Shown here piece after piece: positions 1 through 13,157 of a DNA stretch of 64,000 nucleotides. The stretch covers positions 39,142,676-39,206,675 of the forward strand of contig CM049311.1 in assembly GCA_026874595.1 (NCBI GenBank), given 5' to 3'. How positions within the stretch are numbered: position 1 is the stretch's first letter; the number at the start of each line of letters is the position of its first letter. The DNA is from Sipunculus nudus (Eukaryota > Annelida > Sipuncula > Golfingiida > Sipunculidae). Under the pieces are notes generated by a model that had not been told where the DNA came from, searched no databases, and saw only the letters and a program-made list of their open reading frames with translations. The position numbers and the translations under genes are program-made.

Positions 1-840
1 TTTGTCAGTGTGTCCGTCTGTTTGTCAGTTGTCCTCAAATTTGCCTGCTTGCTGGTTCTTGCGTCTCACATATAGCATTCTACAGGCCACAGTTTTTAAA
101 AAATCATTTGAAAACTGATGCATATTATGTTTCACAGAAATATCTCTAAACTTTTTTTCTATTTTCCGGATATGGCCGCTAGGTGGCGCTGCACATGACC
201 CTCACACACATATCATTATATTGACCATATCTCTAAAACCCAAAGGCACAATTACAGAAAGTATGGCTTATTTTCTTTCCCTGAGTCTTTTCCATGACCT
301 AGTAATGTCATCTGGTCTCAATCTTGTGTCACTTTGTCAGTGTGTCTGTTTGTCAGTTGTCCTAAAATCCGCCTACTTGCTGGTTCTTGCGTCTCATATA
401 TAGCATTCTAAAGGCCACAGTTTTTTTTTCAGGAATCCTTTTAAAACTGGTACATCTTATGTGTTACACTAATATCTCAAAACAGATTTTTCATTTTTCG
501 GATATAGCCACTAGGGGGCGCTGCACTTTCACCTCCCCAACATATCATATTTTGGCTATCTCTCCAAAATTATAAACCTTACATACATAAACTATCACTA
601 ATTTTGCTCTTCTTCACCTTCGGCGCTTTTGTCTGTAATCTGTTATCACAGATGTGTCAGTATGTCTGTCTGTTCGTCTTTTGTTGTCAGCTTTGTCTGC
701 TTCCTCGTTGCTTTGTCTGATATGTCATTTTACAGGCCACAATTTCTCAACAAACGCTGAGTGTCATTCAAATAATAGAAAACCCACAATATGATCTGTC
801 TGTCCGTCTGTCTGTCATTTCAACTTCTGGCAAGCGCTCG
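1..840. repeat. Diverged tandem repeat rich in TGTCTGTC motifs
   Basis: Two clear units of about 320 bp (about 1-200 and 325-540) share 'tttgtcagtt gtcct', 'ttgctggttcttgcgtctca', 'atagcattcta' and 'ggccacag'. A third, weaker unit is at about 650-840. They alternate with 'ggatatagccactagg' (about 165-190, 495-520). No gene was seen. Confidence 0.6.
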
Positions 841-1640
841 ACCACTGGTCGTCTAGTTTAATATTTTACAAGAATAATCACCTGAATGATTCTTATAATA
901 ATTGTCTTTTATGGTTCCAAATAATGAATTTTGGCTGAATTATAAAGATTGAATTGAGTCATTTTACCATATATGTTAGCTGTGTGAAGCAGATACATCT
1001 AGCCTGGCACCAGTTTATCAGCATCCATTACATCATGCCTATAGACATTTAGATTTCAGGTTATCTTTGGTTAATATTGACAAGAATGTAGATTTATGAT
1101 TTTAGATTTTCCCCATGCCGGGCAATGTTTACAATCACAGGTATGCGTTAACCCATACTATTTCGAAAACGATTGGAGCTAGCATCATGAAATTTAATGC
1201 AAAAAATTAGCCATCTGAAAAAATCTGCATTTTCTCAGATTTTATAAAGAAAAAACTAAAAAACCTTTAAAAATCTTCTCCTATGAGACGGTGAAGCCAA
1301 CTTGTTCAATATTTCACAGAAATAATCTTTTATACCATCTCCCTCAAGTTTGTTCAAATGGTTCAAGTTTGGTGAATTTTGGCCGAATTACGGGAAGTTG
1401 AACCTATTCATCTGTCCAAAAAAGCATACTAAAATGACAGTCTCAGAAACGGCCAGAGCTATCATCACCAAATTTTATGCCACTGTTGGTCACATGAGTC
1501 ATATATTCATGTATTGGTGGCACCACCTGCATTGACCTTTTTTTGTACGGGGGTCATTGGTCATCTGTATATTAACCCATAATTTCTCAGGAAAAGCAGG
1601 AGCTACCATCCCCAGATTTAATGCAATAATCTGTCACATA
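841..1640 (+). repeat. Dispersed repeat, inverted partner of 61430-62560
   Basis: Blocks such as 'ggcaccagtttatcagcatc' (1011-1030) and 'tttagatttcaggttatctt' recur as reverse complement near 61440-61520. The 'gaattttggc(t/c)gaatta' block recurs twice inside (about 925 and 1373), so it has an internal two-fold repeat. Confidence 0.6.
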
Positions 1641-1663
1641 TCAAATGTTGTGGGATTCAGCTT

Positions 1664-2620
1664 TTTTTAGCCCTCAGCCCTTAGGCAGATGGGCTATTAT
1701 CGTCACCCAAGCTGTCCGTCCGTCCGTCCGTCCATCCGTCCGGCGTCCGTTAACTTTTACCTTGTGAGCGGGATATCTTGAAAAGGATTCACCGTCAGAA
1801 TTTTATTTCCTTGGTAAAGATGTATTTCGACAAAATCTCGGTCAAGTTCGAAGATGGGTGACCTTGACCTATTTTTCTACATTTTAGAGCTGATTATAGA
1901 AAAACACTTAGATGCTTATTACTCAGGAACCATTTGGTGGATTTTCACAAAACTTACTATGATTATTGGGACTGATAGTCTGTACCTGCTATACAAGTTT
2001 GGTGGCGCCACCTACAATTTCTGATTTTTAATGAATTTTTATCCGATTTTTCAACTTTGGGCTTGTGAGCGGGATATCTCAAGAAGGATTCACCGTAAGA
2101 ATTTTATTTTTTCGGTGAAGATGTATATTGACAAAATCTCAGTCAAGTTTGAAGATGGGTGACCTTGACCTATTTTTCTACGTTTTAGAGCTGATTATAG
2201 CAAAAAACATTTGGAAGCTTATTTCTCAGGAACCATTGGATGGATTTTCACAATACTTACTATGATCATAGGTACTGATGGTCTGTAACTGCTGCACAAG
2301 TTTGGGGGCGCCACCTGCAATTTCTGATTTTTTATTGAATTTTTCTTGGATTTTTCAACTTTGGCCTTGTGAGCGGGATATCTCTAAAAGTATTCTCAAT
2401 AGGAATTTTATTTCTTTGGTGAAGATGTATATCGACAAAAATCTTGTTCATGTTCGAAGATGGGTGACCTTGACCTACTTTTCAAGGTCACAGAGCTTAT
2501 AATAGAATAAAACTTAGAAGCTTATTTTTCAGGAAGCATATGGTGGATTATTATGAATCATGGTACATACCTCTCCATTTTAAATTTATAACTGAGACAT
2601 GTACAGATATTTATGCTTAT
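1664..2620. repeat. Hairpin + (CCGT)n + tandem array element, about 305-bp units
   Basis: Starts with a stem AGCCC...GGGCT (about 1669-1695), then CCGTCCGTCCGTCC (about 1710-1745), then three units led by 'gtgagcgggatatct' at about 1766, 2066 and 2368. Each unit contains 'gaagatgggtgaccttgacc'. No coding content. Confidence 0.7.
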
Positions 2621-2905
2621 TTTCAGGAGGGGTTTGACATATCAGTCTGAAATTGGGCATATGTATATATCTCTGATAGCTTTGTTGTATACAAGACTGG
2701 GGGGGCCAGCTACAATCAATTTTGTGTTGTGTGCACCCATGCCAGAATTTCAGCAGTGATGTTTTATGTAATTGTTTCTTATTTATAATGTTTATTACTT
2801 GCATTGTTCATATACATGAGAAGTAATGGTCCAGCATTGAAGCATTATACCTGGTGTTATACCAATATACAGGTATGCATTAGGCCTGTAGGCCTTGTTT
2901 TTATT
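2600..2905 (-). repeat. Inverted fragments of dispersed families
   Basis: The stretch at about 2640-2740 is the reverse complement of the 'accacc-agtcttgtatac' module seen at 15000-15060. At about 2879-2903 there is an AGGCCTGTAGGCCT palindrome followed by TTGTTTTT; the same terminus in the opposite orientation is at about 13748-13775 and 59269-59295. Confidence 0.45.
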
Positions 2906-2971
2906 TTTCTGTTTATAAAATCTGGCTCAGGAAAAATAGACTGCATGGAAATATATTTCTCTCAAGCCCCT

Positions 2972-4236
2972 TTTTTAGCTCAGCTGACTTTAAGTCATCT
3001 GAGCTTAAGTCATGGTCCATTGTCCGTTGTCTGGCTGTCCTCCTGTCCATCTGTCCGTCTGTTGGTCCGTTAGACTGGCACATTTTGAGACCGTTAGATC
3101 TAGGAATTCACAATTTTGGCATACTGTTAGATGTCTGAAAGATTTCCTACCAAATGGAAAACTGGGTCACTGCAATTTTGTTCCTTTGAGAAATTAAGGA
3201 AAACCTCAATTTTCCATTAAAACCATTATCACACTTCAGGACTCCTTAATATTAAAACCACTCTTCTTTTTTTCTTCATATTTACCTGAATATTCCCCTG
3301 TATAGTTATTATGTACTTGTAATAAATTAAGTAAGTATTGCTTAATTTATAAAAGTTATGGGCCCAAATATAATGCACTTTGTAAAAAATCAGGAAAAAT
3401 ATTTACTCCCTTAACTTGATAAGTGTTGAAGCTAAAGACTTTTTTTCAGGTATATAAATTTATTTAATCATGATTTAATTGTATTCCCAAAATTAGATCT
3501 GAATTTAGTTAATTTTTTAAGTAATTAGCATTATTACAATCAGTACCTTAAATTTTTCAAAAATTTGACCATGGCACGTTTTTTCCTGCAAGTACATTTG
3601 ATTTAATTTTCACAGCAGTTATACATAAGTAATAAATCTGTAAAATTCTGTAATTGGAAAATAAAATCTAAAAATTAGGCTAGTTATTTAAGTTTCTTTC
3701 AGAGACTCTATTGTATTCATTTGCATCTCCAGGCTGCCCACTTCAATTTAGAATTGTGAATCAACTTAGATATTCATATATATGTGTTATACAGTTAATG
3801 TTAAGTAAAATTTAAAAACTTGAAAAAAAAATTGATGTTATAAAAAATGAGGATCAAATGCAAACATTTTTCATTATTCTCCTGCCTCAGTGGCATTGAA
3901 ATTTGCTTTGTTTTCCCATCTATCGGTCTGTTTTTAAAAAAGTTTATAATTATGAATACTTTCTTATTGCAACTGCATCAAATCTATTAAATAAAGAAAA
4001 TATATGCAAAGATACCAGTACAGAGGTGTTGTAACTTTCATCTATATCTATATCAACCCCCCTACATACATATTACAGTCACATAGTTGAAATATTGATA
4101 CTTTTACAAATATTTGTTCCTGCACCTTTTACATAGTTCATAAAAGGCACAGTGGACACAACCATGAGGATTTTATGATAATATTTCATAATCATTTTTA
4201 GCTGAGCTCCATGACCCACAGGTCCCTTGTTATTAT
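2972..4236 (-). mobile_element. Non-autonomous element, AGCTCAGCTGAC family
   Basis: The left hairpin AGCTCAGCTGACTTTAAGTC continues to CATCTGAGCT, followed by a TCC-GTCC-rich tract (about 3015-3075). The other end is TGACCCACAGGTCCCTTGTT (about 4214-4233). The body shares 'gggcccaaatataatgcact' and 'gaccatggcacgttttttcc' with inverted copies at 43150-43740 and 45600-46960. It lies upstream of the TULP4-like exon, in its intron. Confidence 0.65.
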
Positions 4237-4842
4237 ACAGCTATATTCAATATGTTGTCCTTGTGTTATTATGGGTTTTGAAGTTTGTTATCAAATATTT
4301 ATCTGCTCAGCTTTGTATATACTTTTTGGCTTCACCCAGTCATTTAGTCTATGCACTTCACAGATGGAACTCAATGAGTATAAATTACATTTGAGTAAAA
4401 AAATGTAATTTATTTGAGTAATCTCTATATTTTATATCTTTAACCAATCTGGGTTCTCTTTTATCCAATAGCATTGATATGATTCCGAGAAAGGAGAAAC
4501 CATTGGATTTTCATGTGCTGCCACCTTGAGGTCATCTGTAAAATTATTGCTTCAATATTCTCAATTTCATATTTACAACTATCTTAAAAAAAACAATGAA
4601 AGCATGAATTTGTCATATAAACCATTAATATGGTAAAGAAAGAAAAAAATTTTCTTCTCTGTGTGATCCTGATAGTTTTTAAGTGATTGAGATTATTCTT
4701 TTCAAGCTTTATGAAAGGAAGAGTCTTTACACCATATCCTCAGCCATCTTTAAAAGAAAAAGCTTTGAAAAAAAATGTTTGATGGTGAAAGTGAATTGTT
4801 GGAACAGCCCTTTTATATGAGCAGACTTCCTTTTTGTCACAG
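4237..4842 (+). other. TULP4-like intron sequence
   Basis: AT-rich intron between the repeat element and the penultimate exon. No gene or repeat was recognised apart from the pyrimidine-rich acceptor at its end. Confidence 0.5.
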
Positions 4843-5028
4843 TTGAAGAAGGCAAGGAAAGACCGGGTCCATGAGAAGGAGAGGGCTAATCCACAGAGGC
4901 GCCACCTGGTGATGCACAATAAAGCCCCTCTGTGGAATGAAGCTAGCCAGGTTTACCAGCTTGACTTTGGTGGCAGAGTCACCCAAGAATCAGCCAAGAA
5001 CTTCCAGATAGAATATCAGGGAAAACAG
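4843..5028 (+). CDS. TULP4: TULP4-like penultimate coding exon
   Basis: An acceptor (pyrimidine-rich tract then CAG) ends at 4842 and a donor (CAG followed by GTGGGT) starts at 5029. The exon is 186 nt, 62 codons, phase 0 at both ends. It encodes a basic stretch ([20 protein letters not shown]) followed by the conserved tubby strands. Its composition is clearly more GC-rich than the flanking introns. Confidence 0.85.
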
Positions 5029-6006
5029 GTGGGTTGTAACATTTCACATTTATTTTTCTTCCATATTGAGCCCATATTATACAGAAGCACAGTTGAGGGA
5101 TTTATTTATTTTAATTTTTTTTTAAACAGATTACATATAAATCAGTTTCACAGTTGTGGATTTTATTTAATTTATTTTTTTAAACCCATTACATTTAAAT
5201 TAGTTTAAAACTCAGACCAATATTAATATTATCAATACTTGCAAGAGGCCATATAGTCGTAGTAACCCTTTACTTTTCAAAATTTAGTTTAGATGATCAT
5301 GGTTAGTAGCGGTTCTGGAAGTCCAGGTGGTTTAGACCTCTTTTTCAGCTGCCACAGCCTTTCTTTCAGGGGTTTCAAACACATTTTTGCAGCCTAGACC
5401 CTCCTTCTTTTCTGGATCTTTGGATTTTCTCATTAGTTTCCTTAATTGGGTTGGACCCCAACCATTCCACTAGTCCAAGTTGTAAATGAGTAAATTCCTA
5501 TATATTAATAAGGACTCGAGTAGTCAGAGTGGAAAAGGGTTAAATCCCTGTAAAGCTATTATGAGAAATCTGAATGGTAAAGGGTTGAATTCCTGTACAT
5601 TGTCTGGAGGTAAAAGGTAAAATTCCTGTTTATAAATTAGGGGTAGTCTTGAGCGGTAAAGGGTGATTAACTTCCTATTTTATGAAAAATGATTAGCCTG
5701 AGTGATGAAGGGTTAAACATAGACAACAAAATCATAATCATAATGCTCAGAATATAAACTACTCTGTCATTTAAAGTGGTTATCAGTGTACAAAGACATT
5801 ATATATATACCTTAAATATTTTATGAATATGTATGTGTGTGTATATGTGTGTGTATATTATTGACTATCAGTCTTCTTTTGCTTGTCAGGTGATGCAGTT
5901 TGGTCGCATTGAGAGTAATGCATATACCTTGGACTTTCAACACCCGTTCAGTGCTCTACAGGCCTTTGCTGTAGCTCTTGCCAACGTTACACAGAGACTG
6001 AAATGA
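4843..6006 (+). CDS. TULP4: Tubby-related protein 4 (TULP4/TUSP-like), last two coding exons (partial gene)
   Basis: C-terminal end of a tubby-domain protein. The exon at 4843-5028 and the exon at 5890-6006 join in phase 0 to give 100 residues before TGA. They contain the tubby C-terminal signatures: [20 protein letters not shown], then SAKNFQIEY, then VMQFGRIE, and the terminal [14 protein letters not shown]. That ending is typical of TULP4 rather than TUB/TULP1-3, which end in a differently spelled helix. Tubby domains are beta barrels around a buried C-terminal helix and bind phosphoinositides; TULP4 also has WD40 and SOCS-box parts, which are not in this window. No further tubby exon was found in 1-4842, so the rest of the gene lies to the left. 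The gene is convergent with the bestrophin gene downstream. Confidence 0.85.
5029..5889 (+). other. TULP4-like last intron
   Basis: This is an 861-bp GT-AG intron. It is T- and A-rich with a GT/AT-rich microsatellite-like patch near 5830-5860, and short degenerate 'gtaaagggtt' repeats at about 5510-5720. No other gene content was seen. Confidence 0.75.
5890..6006 (+). CDS. TULP4: TULP4-like terminal coding exon
   Basis: The acceptor TTTTGCTTGTCAG ends at 5889. The exon gives 38 codons, from [16 protein letters not shown] to LANVTQRLK, then TGA at 6004-6006. It supplies the final strand and the buried C-terminal helix of the tubby barrel. Confidence 0.85.
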   Translation: MMQFGRIESNAYTLDFQHPFSALQAFAVALANVTQRLK

Positions 6007-7260
6007 CCAATCAGCTGCAAGCATCCAAAGCCAAGCCTGCATCTTGATGTATTCTCGTCACACATGTGACTGCAGTGTTTCGTAAAAACAGGGGAATCTC
6101 AGGAATTATGATGTGCAAGACTGACTTAAAATCACCCTCAATTTGTGGCAACTTGAGCATGATTCAGGCTAATCAGATAAATTGGTCATGTTATGTGAAG
6201 CATGCTATCTCTCCAATATAAATAACTTCATTCTTAAATTACAGTTCTTAACATCTGTGAGTGGTAGACACTGTCATAATGGTTTCCTCTGATCAAAGAT
6301 TTTCTCTCTATATTTTCCTCTGATCAAAGATTTTCTCTCTATATCCAGTTTTAAAAATCGTTAGGGCAGAGTAGAAAGAACATTTTAGTGCCTGCTTCTT
6401 CAACCAGAGGTCTCTGTGGTAGATTAATCTGGTAAAGTGGAGAGAACACTTTAGTGTCTGTCTTGTCCTCTAGATGTCTCCCTGAAACACTCCAATTAAC
6501 TTCTGTCACACTCCATGTTCTGAAATTTATGCACCCAGTTAGTAATCAGATTAAAATTTAATGGAAAAGTCCATTAGTTTAAGCTAGTTTAAGATAGGTG
6601 GTACTGTATGTATTGCAGTGCACAACTGAGCCAGATACAGAACCACACAATAGCAGGCTTGATCAGTCTGTAATAATGGCTTCAGCTTCAGGTTGATGAA
6701 GTCAAACTTTTAGTGGCACGTATTGCAAAAGTTAAGTTTGATTTGCTTTAGAGTGTGACAGAGGCAAATTTGTTTGTTTTGAGAGGCTCCACTAGACCAT
6801 TAGGCTGTAATGATACATAATTAGTACAGGAATTGTAATAATTCATTCATGGTACAGTGCGAGATTTGATACTACAGGTATATTATAGTTTAGAATTATA
6901 AAGCTTACCATATATTTTTTCCTTATTTAAAAATATAAACATATAACCAAACATGCATTCATAAACTTTATTTTCAGTCATAATTGAAATTCAATTCAAA
7001 ACAAAAAGCCATTCATATGCAGTTCAACTTGTTTTTTCTGACCAATGATGTTTCACCTTACTAATGCCCTGTGTGGTAATACTCTCTATATGATGGTCAG
7101 ATTTTGACCATGTATTGATACAAGGGTATATAACAACACTGAGACATTATCTGACTTCACATGTAAATTTATTGTTGGACTAGTGTTACATTACAGTCTT
7201 ACTAAAGTTTTCTTTGAGTAGAAAAGATAATAAACTTTAGCCCTACATCTTGAAAAGAGA
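6007..7260 (+). other. Probable TULP4-like 3' UTR
   Basis: Non-coding sequence directly after the TGA. A 32-bp direct duplication is visible at about 6284-6346 (the 'cctctgatcaaagattttctctctat' module occurs twice). Candidate polyadenylation hexamers are ATTAAA near 6550 and AATAAA at 7229-7234; which one is used cannot be told from sequence alone. The right boundary is a guess based on the second hexamer. Confidence 0.45.
7229..7234 (+). terminator. Candidate polyadenylation signal AATAAA for the TULP4-like gene
   Basis: A canonical AATAAA lies 1.2 kb after the stop codon. It is in AT-rich sequence where such hexamers occur by chance. Confidence 0.3.
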
Positions 7261-7825
7261 AGCCATGAATCTCTGTATTAAAATTCACGTTTTTACTATT
7301 GTATCTATAATACCTGACTTGCTCATTGTCATGTGTTCATGATCACATGACTGCTGTTCATGGCAGGAATTTGTGTTCAGGGGTGATCACATGACTGCTT
7401 TGAATATTATGCATATATGTTAAATTTTGTACAGAACTTTCATGATTACATGATAGCTTTGCATATGAATATTCATGCAGCAGCTGGTGTGATTTTTAAC
7501 TGTTTATGGGAAATTTGTTATCATATTACAAATTTCCATATTATGAATATGCATGAACAGGCTGAAGATACCTGCTTATTTGTATGAAGCAATATGTATT
7601 GCAAGAAACAATAGAGCTTTTATATGAATGTGAGAGATACATAGATATTTCCATGTACTACATATTAATGTAAAAAAAAATTTAAGTCAGTTGCAAATCA
7701 TCTACATGCATTTAGAATATTTTTTGGACAATATGGTAGATGGGGAAAAGTTAAGAAATTATTTTATGAATCCATATTTTCATAGGAATGGCTATTGCAT
7801 ACCGTAAACCTTTGGGGGCTTAGTT
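7261..7825. other. Intergenic sequence, nothing recognised
   Basis: AT-rich. The phrase 'atcacatgactgct' occurs twice (7344, 7386) and several 'atgaatatgcatga'-like words recur, but no gene is supported. Confidence 0.5.
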
Positions 7826-8332
7826 CTAGCTCAGCTGACCATAAGGCAACTGAGCTATAGCAATGGCCCTTTGTCCCTCTGCTGTTGGTCAGTCTGTCAT
7901 CATACAGTTGAGATACGCTAATCATGCAGTGGTTATACACTGTAGTCATCCCAGATCTCCTTAGTTGTAACCACTGCTTTATATAGCAAGATTCTGTGGG
8001 CCTTACCACCAGGGCTGGCAAAGAGAAAAGGAATTGTAATCAGACCAATGAGAGTTTTTATTGTATCCAGCATCCAGCTCTAAATTTGAAACATGTGACA
8101 CCTGTTCTTATTGTTCTGATTCTTTGCCCTGTGCCAGAAAATCAGATCAACATAAACAGGTGTTGCAGGTTCAAAATCTGGAGCTGAATGACTAAAGCAT
8201 TTTGATAAACATATACAAGTGCAACATAATAAATAGAAAAAATGTAGCCTCTTCTGTACGCAAAGATTTGATTAATTTCTATCATAGGCAAGTTCAGATG
8301 GGCACTGTGACCCATGGGTCTCTTGTTCTTAT
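7826..8332 (-). mobile_element. Short copy of the AGCTCAGCTGAC family
   Basis: Left hairpin AGCTCAGCTGACCATAAGGC continuing to AACTGAGCT; right terminus TGACCCATGGGTCTCTTGTT (8310-8329). The internal block 7963-8155 recurs at 57556-57760. Confidence 0.6.
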
Positions 8333-10380
8333 ATATCTGTATTGAACACAATCAAATATCCTGGTAGTTTCCTGACAGTGTCCACGAGGCTTCACACTCA
8401 AGATGGCACCTAACATAATAAGAAGAAACCACAATGTTAATGATTTGTTTCACATATTTATAAGAAAAGGTTTTGTTGATTTCTGCTTTAAGCTATATTT
8501 GTACTGATGTATTATATATCTGTTATGCCATGTGCACCTCCCCTGTTGTATTGTAGACTGGTCAGATTTCTTCACATTCAGTGAAAAATATCAATTAAAT
8601 TTGTCAGAAACTTCATGTCAGAAAACAAAGAATTATCAATAATTAAACTGGATCTTGAACATGCCGCTGACAATAAAGTTGACTGAAAAGTTGGAAACAA
8701 AAATGGCCTACAGCTGCACACCTCTGCCAGAGGTAGTTTCTGCTCATAACTAAGTTTCTCCTGATAGACACTGTTTGATGGCTGGGACTACTTATTGTCA
8801 GAATAAGGATAGGTCCTAAAGATATTGAAAAAAATATTCATTATTGATTTTATGTTGCTCTAATCTTTGAGCTGTCAAAAACGGAAGTTTGTGCTGTCCC
8901 CTGTGCTCACTAAATCTGGAAGAAACAAATCCCACCTGTCTCATTCAGATTAAATTTAAAGTTTCTCTAAGAATTTATGGTGGAAATTATCATTCTCATA
9001 TTTGAAGATATATATATCAAATTCTCACATATATTGAAGAATTCTCATTCACATGATAAGTTCAGCATATGGATGTGACACATTTAGTGATTAACAATGA
9101 CTATATAATACTGGTATATTTAATCAGAGATTCGCACCAAAGCAGAGTAATGGTAATTTCATAATGCTCCCTATTTCTTAAAAGTATAATTCTGATACTG
9201 CCACTTTCCACTGCCACAAAGCATACAATTTTCTACTTATATTTTCTCAACAAATTGAATCTGGGCATTAAATCAAATGAGTATTAAAATCTAAATAAAA
9301 TGATCTCCTTGTGTTTGCATGTGTTTAAGGTAATATATATGTTGCAATATATTTAAGGTATATATTATATAAAATATTAGGCTGTGATTTTATAACAAAT
9401 TTTTGTTTGTATTTCTTATACATACATTTGTACACATATATTTAAGTTAATATCAGCCCTGCTTTGTATCCTTATTAGTCACAAAGACAACTTCACTAGC
9501 AAAAGATAAATCATCATTTCCCAAGCTGTGACACTACATGTGTATCACAAACAAACAGTTGTTTGATTCTTATCTGCATTACAATTTGTCATTAATAATA
9601 TTCATAAAACACAGTTCAAAAAATTTTATTTGAGCTGTACCACATCAATAATAATATTATTCTCTTTAAAGGCATTTTAAAAAAGTTGCATCATTTCTAT
9701 TTCATTATAATAGAATTGTTATTAATTAACTGCTGAAGTAGTTTAGCACAGTTAGTTAATTCCCACATTTCAGTAACTAATGGTATACCCTTGGTTCTGA
9801 TATGACAGAATCTATAAGAAAAATGGCAAACCCCATGAGCAGTTTTGGTTTTCTTCAAGGTCAGGGTTTGATGAGGGCATGGAAGTAAAAAAGGACTCAT
9901 GGTAAAGTGAACACAGCAGAACAAGTTTTTCATGTTTATGACCTTTCTGTTTCTGGTTATGATGTTAAATGATTAGGAAAATGCTTAATTACCACTATTT
10001 TAATTATAATCTAATTTGGGGAGAGACATATATGAGGAGATACACATTCAGAATTGTTTGTGGTCATTCATTTCATGGGTTATGAATTTCAGTGAATGTT
10101 TGAACAAAGTGAACTTTTCATAAAGTTAAGATTTAAATGGCACCTGATCTGCTGTCATAGACTTATATACAAACCAACCTTATAAATATTTAAAAAAAAA
10201 ACTTCAGTATGTGTGCTTTGAAATCACAAAATCAAATTCACTAGTGTAATTAAGATTATGTATCAGAGCACACATACTGCAGCATCAAACCTCACCTGAG
10301 ATCTGATTTATGGAGATGATGTATTTTTAATTTTTTGTCCCCCACCATTGACGAAGTATTTGAAGCACAGTTGTCAAACT
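8333..10380. other. Intergenic sequence, nothing recognised
   Basis: Very AT-rich with scattered short words. No ORF with coding character and no strong repeat. Confidence 0.5.
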
Positions 10381-10720
10381 TAAATTACTGATGCATCTCA
10401 TAAAGTGCTAGTTCAGGCTTGAGAATGATTGACCTTGATGCATTTTCCAAGGTCACACAGGCAATCTTGTTAAATGATGTTAGCAAAATAACTTTAAAAG
10501 AACTAGAGGTAAAGTTACCAAAGTCACACCATTGATGCATCTCATGAAGGTCTTAGTCAAGTATGAATATGGATGACCTTGACACAGGTTTCATGGTCAT
10601 GCCAAAATGATGTACCAGTAAGCCCAAATACGTGAGAAGACTATAGAAGCACTCAATCCCATGAAGGGCTTGGTCAAGTTGGATAGGGATGACCAGGCCA
10701 CATTTTTCAAGGTTACAAAA
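10381..10720. repeat. Diverged tandem repeat with TGACCTTGA words
   Basis: Three diverged units led by 'atgcatctcat(a/g)aag' (10391, 10541) and 'cccatgaagg' (10658). Each is followed by 'gatgacc(ttg/agg)' and 'aaggt(c/t)aca'. Confidence 0.5.
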
Positions 10721-13157
10721 GCATTACTGTATGTTATTTCTGATATTACATACATATGTTCTTTCAAGAAGAGTCTCTCAAATTTCACCCCCAGTATTCC
10801 AAACTTTCATGCTGCTATTTCCATACTGGGGGGGGGGGGGGGGACCAGATCTGTTCCATAGATCAGCTTTACATGTCTTTATATTTATTAGAGTAAAAAT
10901 CTTAAAATTGTTAAACCCACAAACTGATCACCCAGACAGAAGCCCAATACTTAAGCATCCAGGATTGTTGCCAGAAAGTTTTCTTGGTTGTGATGTTTAA
11001 TTGTATTTTCACTGACATTTCTGACACAGATATCATGCTTGAAGAGATTAGATAGTGATTTTTGTGACAAGTAACAGGTTTAAGCAGTAAACTTGGCAAT
11101 ATTATATAAACCATTATTTATTATTTACATGTTTCAAATTTGTTATTCTAACATTTGAAGAGTAAAAAAAAACCAGGAAAAGTGAAGATGAAAATTTTAT
11201 TATAAAAATGTGTTTTAGTTTACTCAGTTAAGTTTTTTTTTGCCCTGTACAGCCTGCAGCAGACGTCCTGATGTACCGGTATTTAAAATGTGTGTATGTG
11301 TGTAAATGCATAAAAAGCAACACAGGCACGATTTTCTTGTATGTTATCTAATTTAACTTGGGGATTAGCAGTTATTTGACATTATACCATCTCTTTTGGT
11401 GGAAGACCTGCTAGACCTACTGTACCACTATCCTGTTGCCAGTCCACACATTTATATGCATATGAATGAAAACACAGCTAGTTTTGATGCATATATACAC
11501 ATGCACAGGAACACTTCTTTGGTATTCTTGTGAGAGTTTGGTTGTTTGAAGGTTACCATGGTTACTGCCCTCACAGGTTGTCTCTGTTACTTTAACATTC
11601 CACACTTTGAGAATGTTTGGGTTGTTGTTAATTGGTTTATGTTAGACTGCTTGCCTAATAAGCTCATTATTATAAGATTACAGTGTTGTTGTTCAAACCA
11701 GTTGTTTGTGTTATGTTACAAATATGTCAAATAGAGTTATTTTGATACTAACTAGTACAGGCCTCATTTTACTTAATTGTTATTTTGGCAAAATGTAGGC
11801 CAAAGGTGTTTCAGTTCAAGAAATCTTTGTTGATGGGTAAAAAATCTTCAGAATCATAACTTTGAACATATAAACATGTCATAAGCACAATAACTTATGT
11901 ATCTTCTTTGTTCTATAAGTGCAGGCCAAATTTTGTTGCTGCTTTTTCCTTTAACTGTCATAATTGTATTTGTCATATATAAGGGGTTAAGTACAAATAA
12001 TTATGATACTGCAAATATTTATCATAAACAGATTATATACATAAAACAGCCATATTGTTTATTATATTGGATTTTTAAGGATTTCTTTTCTGGAATTCAG
12101 CAATACTGCCACATGTTTATTTCAGGGAAGCTTATTTTCTTCTATTTTGCTTAATATCTACATGTATAACATCCAATGAGTATCCTTCATGGAACACCTC
12201 AGGGCACCTTTTCACCCAGTAACTGAAAGTTACCACATTACCATATGTCTGACCAACTGTGTCAAACAGAGTCAGGAGTGACCACTATTGTATACACAGT
12301 GCATTCATCCAGTTCATGCTAAACAAGGCCACCCTACAGATTAACAAATTATTGGAACTGAGTTTTTTTATATGTGAATATAGAATTATCTAAATCAGAA
12401 ATAATCATACTTTTTGTGGAAGGCTTTCTTACACAGAGAAAACCTGTGGTTGGAACTTTTACATCTTATTTAGTTGGGGTAACTCTATGATTTGAAATAA
12501 TCTCTAGTTTTGCATCCTTTCATCTTGTCAAGTTAGGAATGCATCTAAATATCACCTGAGCATTGAGGCTCATGGGCCACTTGTCATATAAAATGAATGC
12601 TGAGCTGTCAGAGAAATGTTTATGTCCTATTTGTACAATTTGATAACATGGCCATGGTGCTCTTGAAGTAAGCACTTAAGTGTATGATTGTTTTCCAGTT
12701 CACCAATGCAAATCTGGTTTTTCATGACATGTGTTCAGATATCATGACTGAAAATGAGACATTTATACCCTTTTAGTTTACTGGCACTCACTCTGTCAGT
12801 TCCTGATTGTGGCCCAAGTTAAATTGTCACAATTTAAAAATACCATTTGACAATCTTAAAGCATTTGATAAGGTATCATGAATGTACAGAAATGTTCAAA
12901 GCAGTGTTGATGAGAATGTGTTTTACTGGAAACTTCCAGGGTGTGATGCAGAAAATTAATCAAAAGAACAACTTGATGATTTAATGTTACCTCAGAGATC
13001 ACAGAGAAGACATAACATTAATTTTCCTTTGTGGAGAATCCCTGTATTTCTGCCAAAAGCCGCCAAAAGCTTCTGTCAGAATATTTTGTCAGGGTTAGAA
13101 AGGAATGTACATTTTCATTTTTGATGACATGGTTTGTTTGCCTTGATTACTGGTATG
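10721..13157. other. Intergenic sequence with one G homopolymer
   Basis: A G run of about 14 lies at 10829-10842. Otherwise it is AT-rich without recognised genes. A diverged hairpin-type terminus similar to the AGCTCAGCTGAC family may be present near 12553-12590 ('aggctcatgggccacttgtc'). Confidence 0.4.

Noticed and set aside
4834-5208. A single-exon 124-residue protein starting at 4834
   Set aside because: The frame crosses a clear acceptor at 4842 and a donor at 5029. The residues after GKQ are intron translation, and the true continuation is at 5890.
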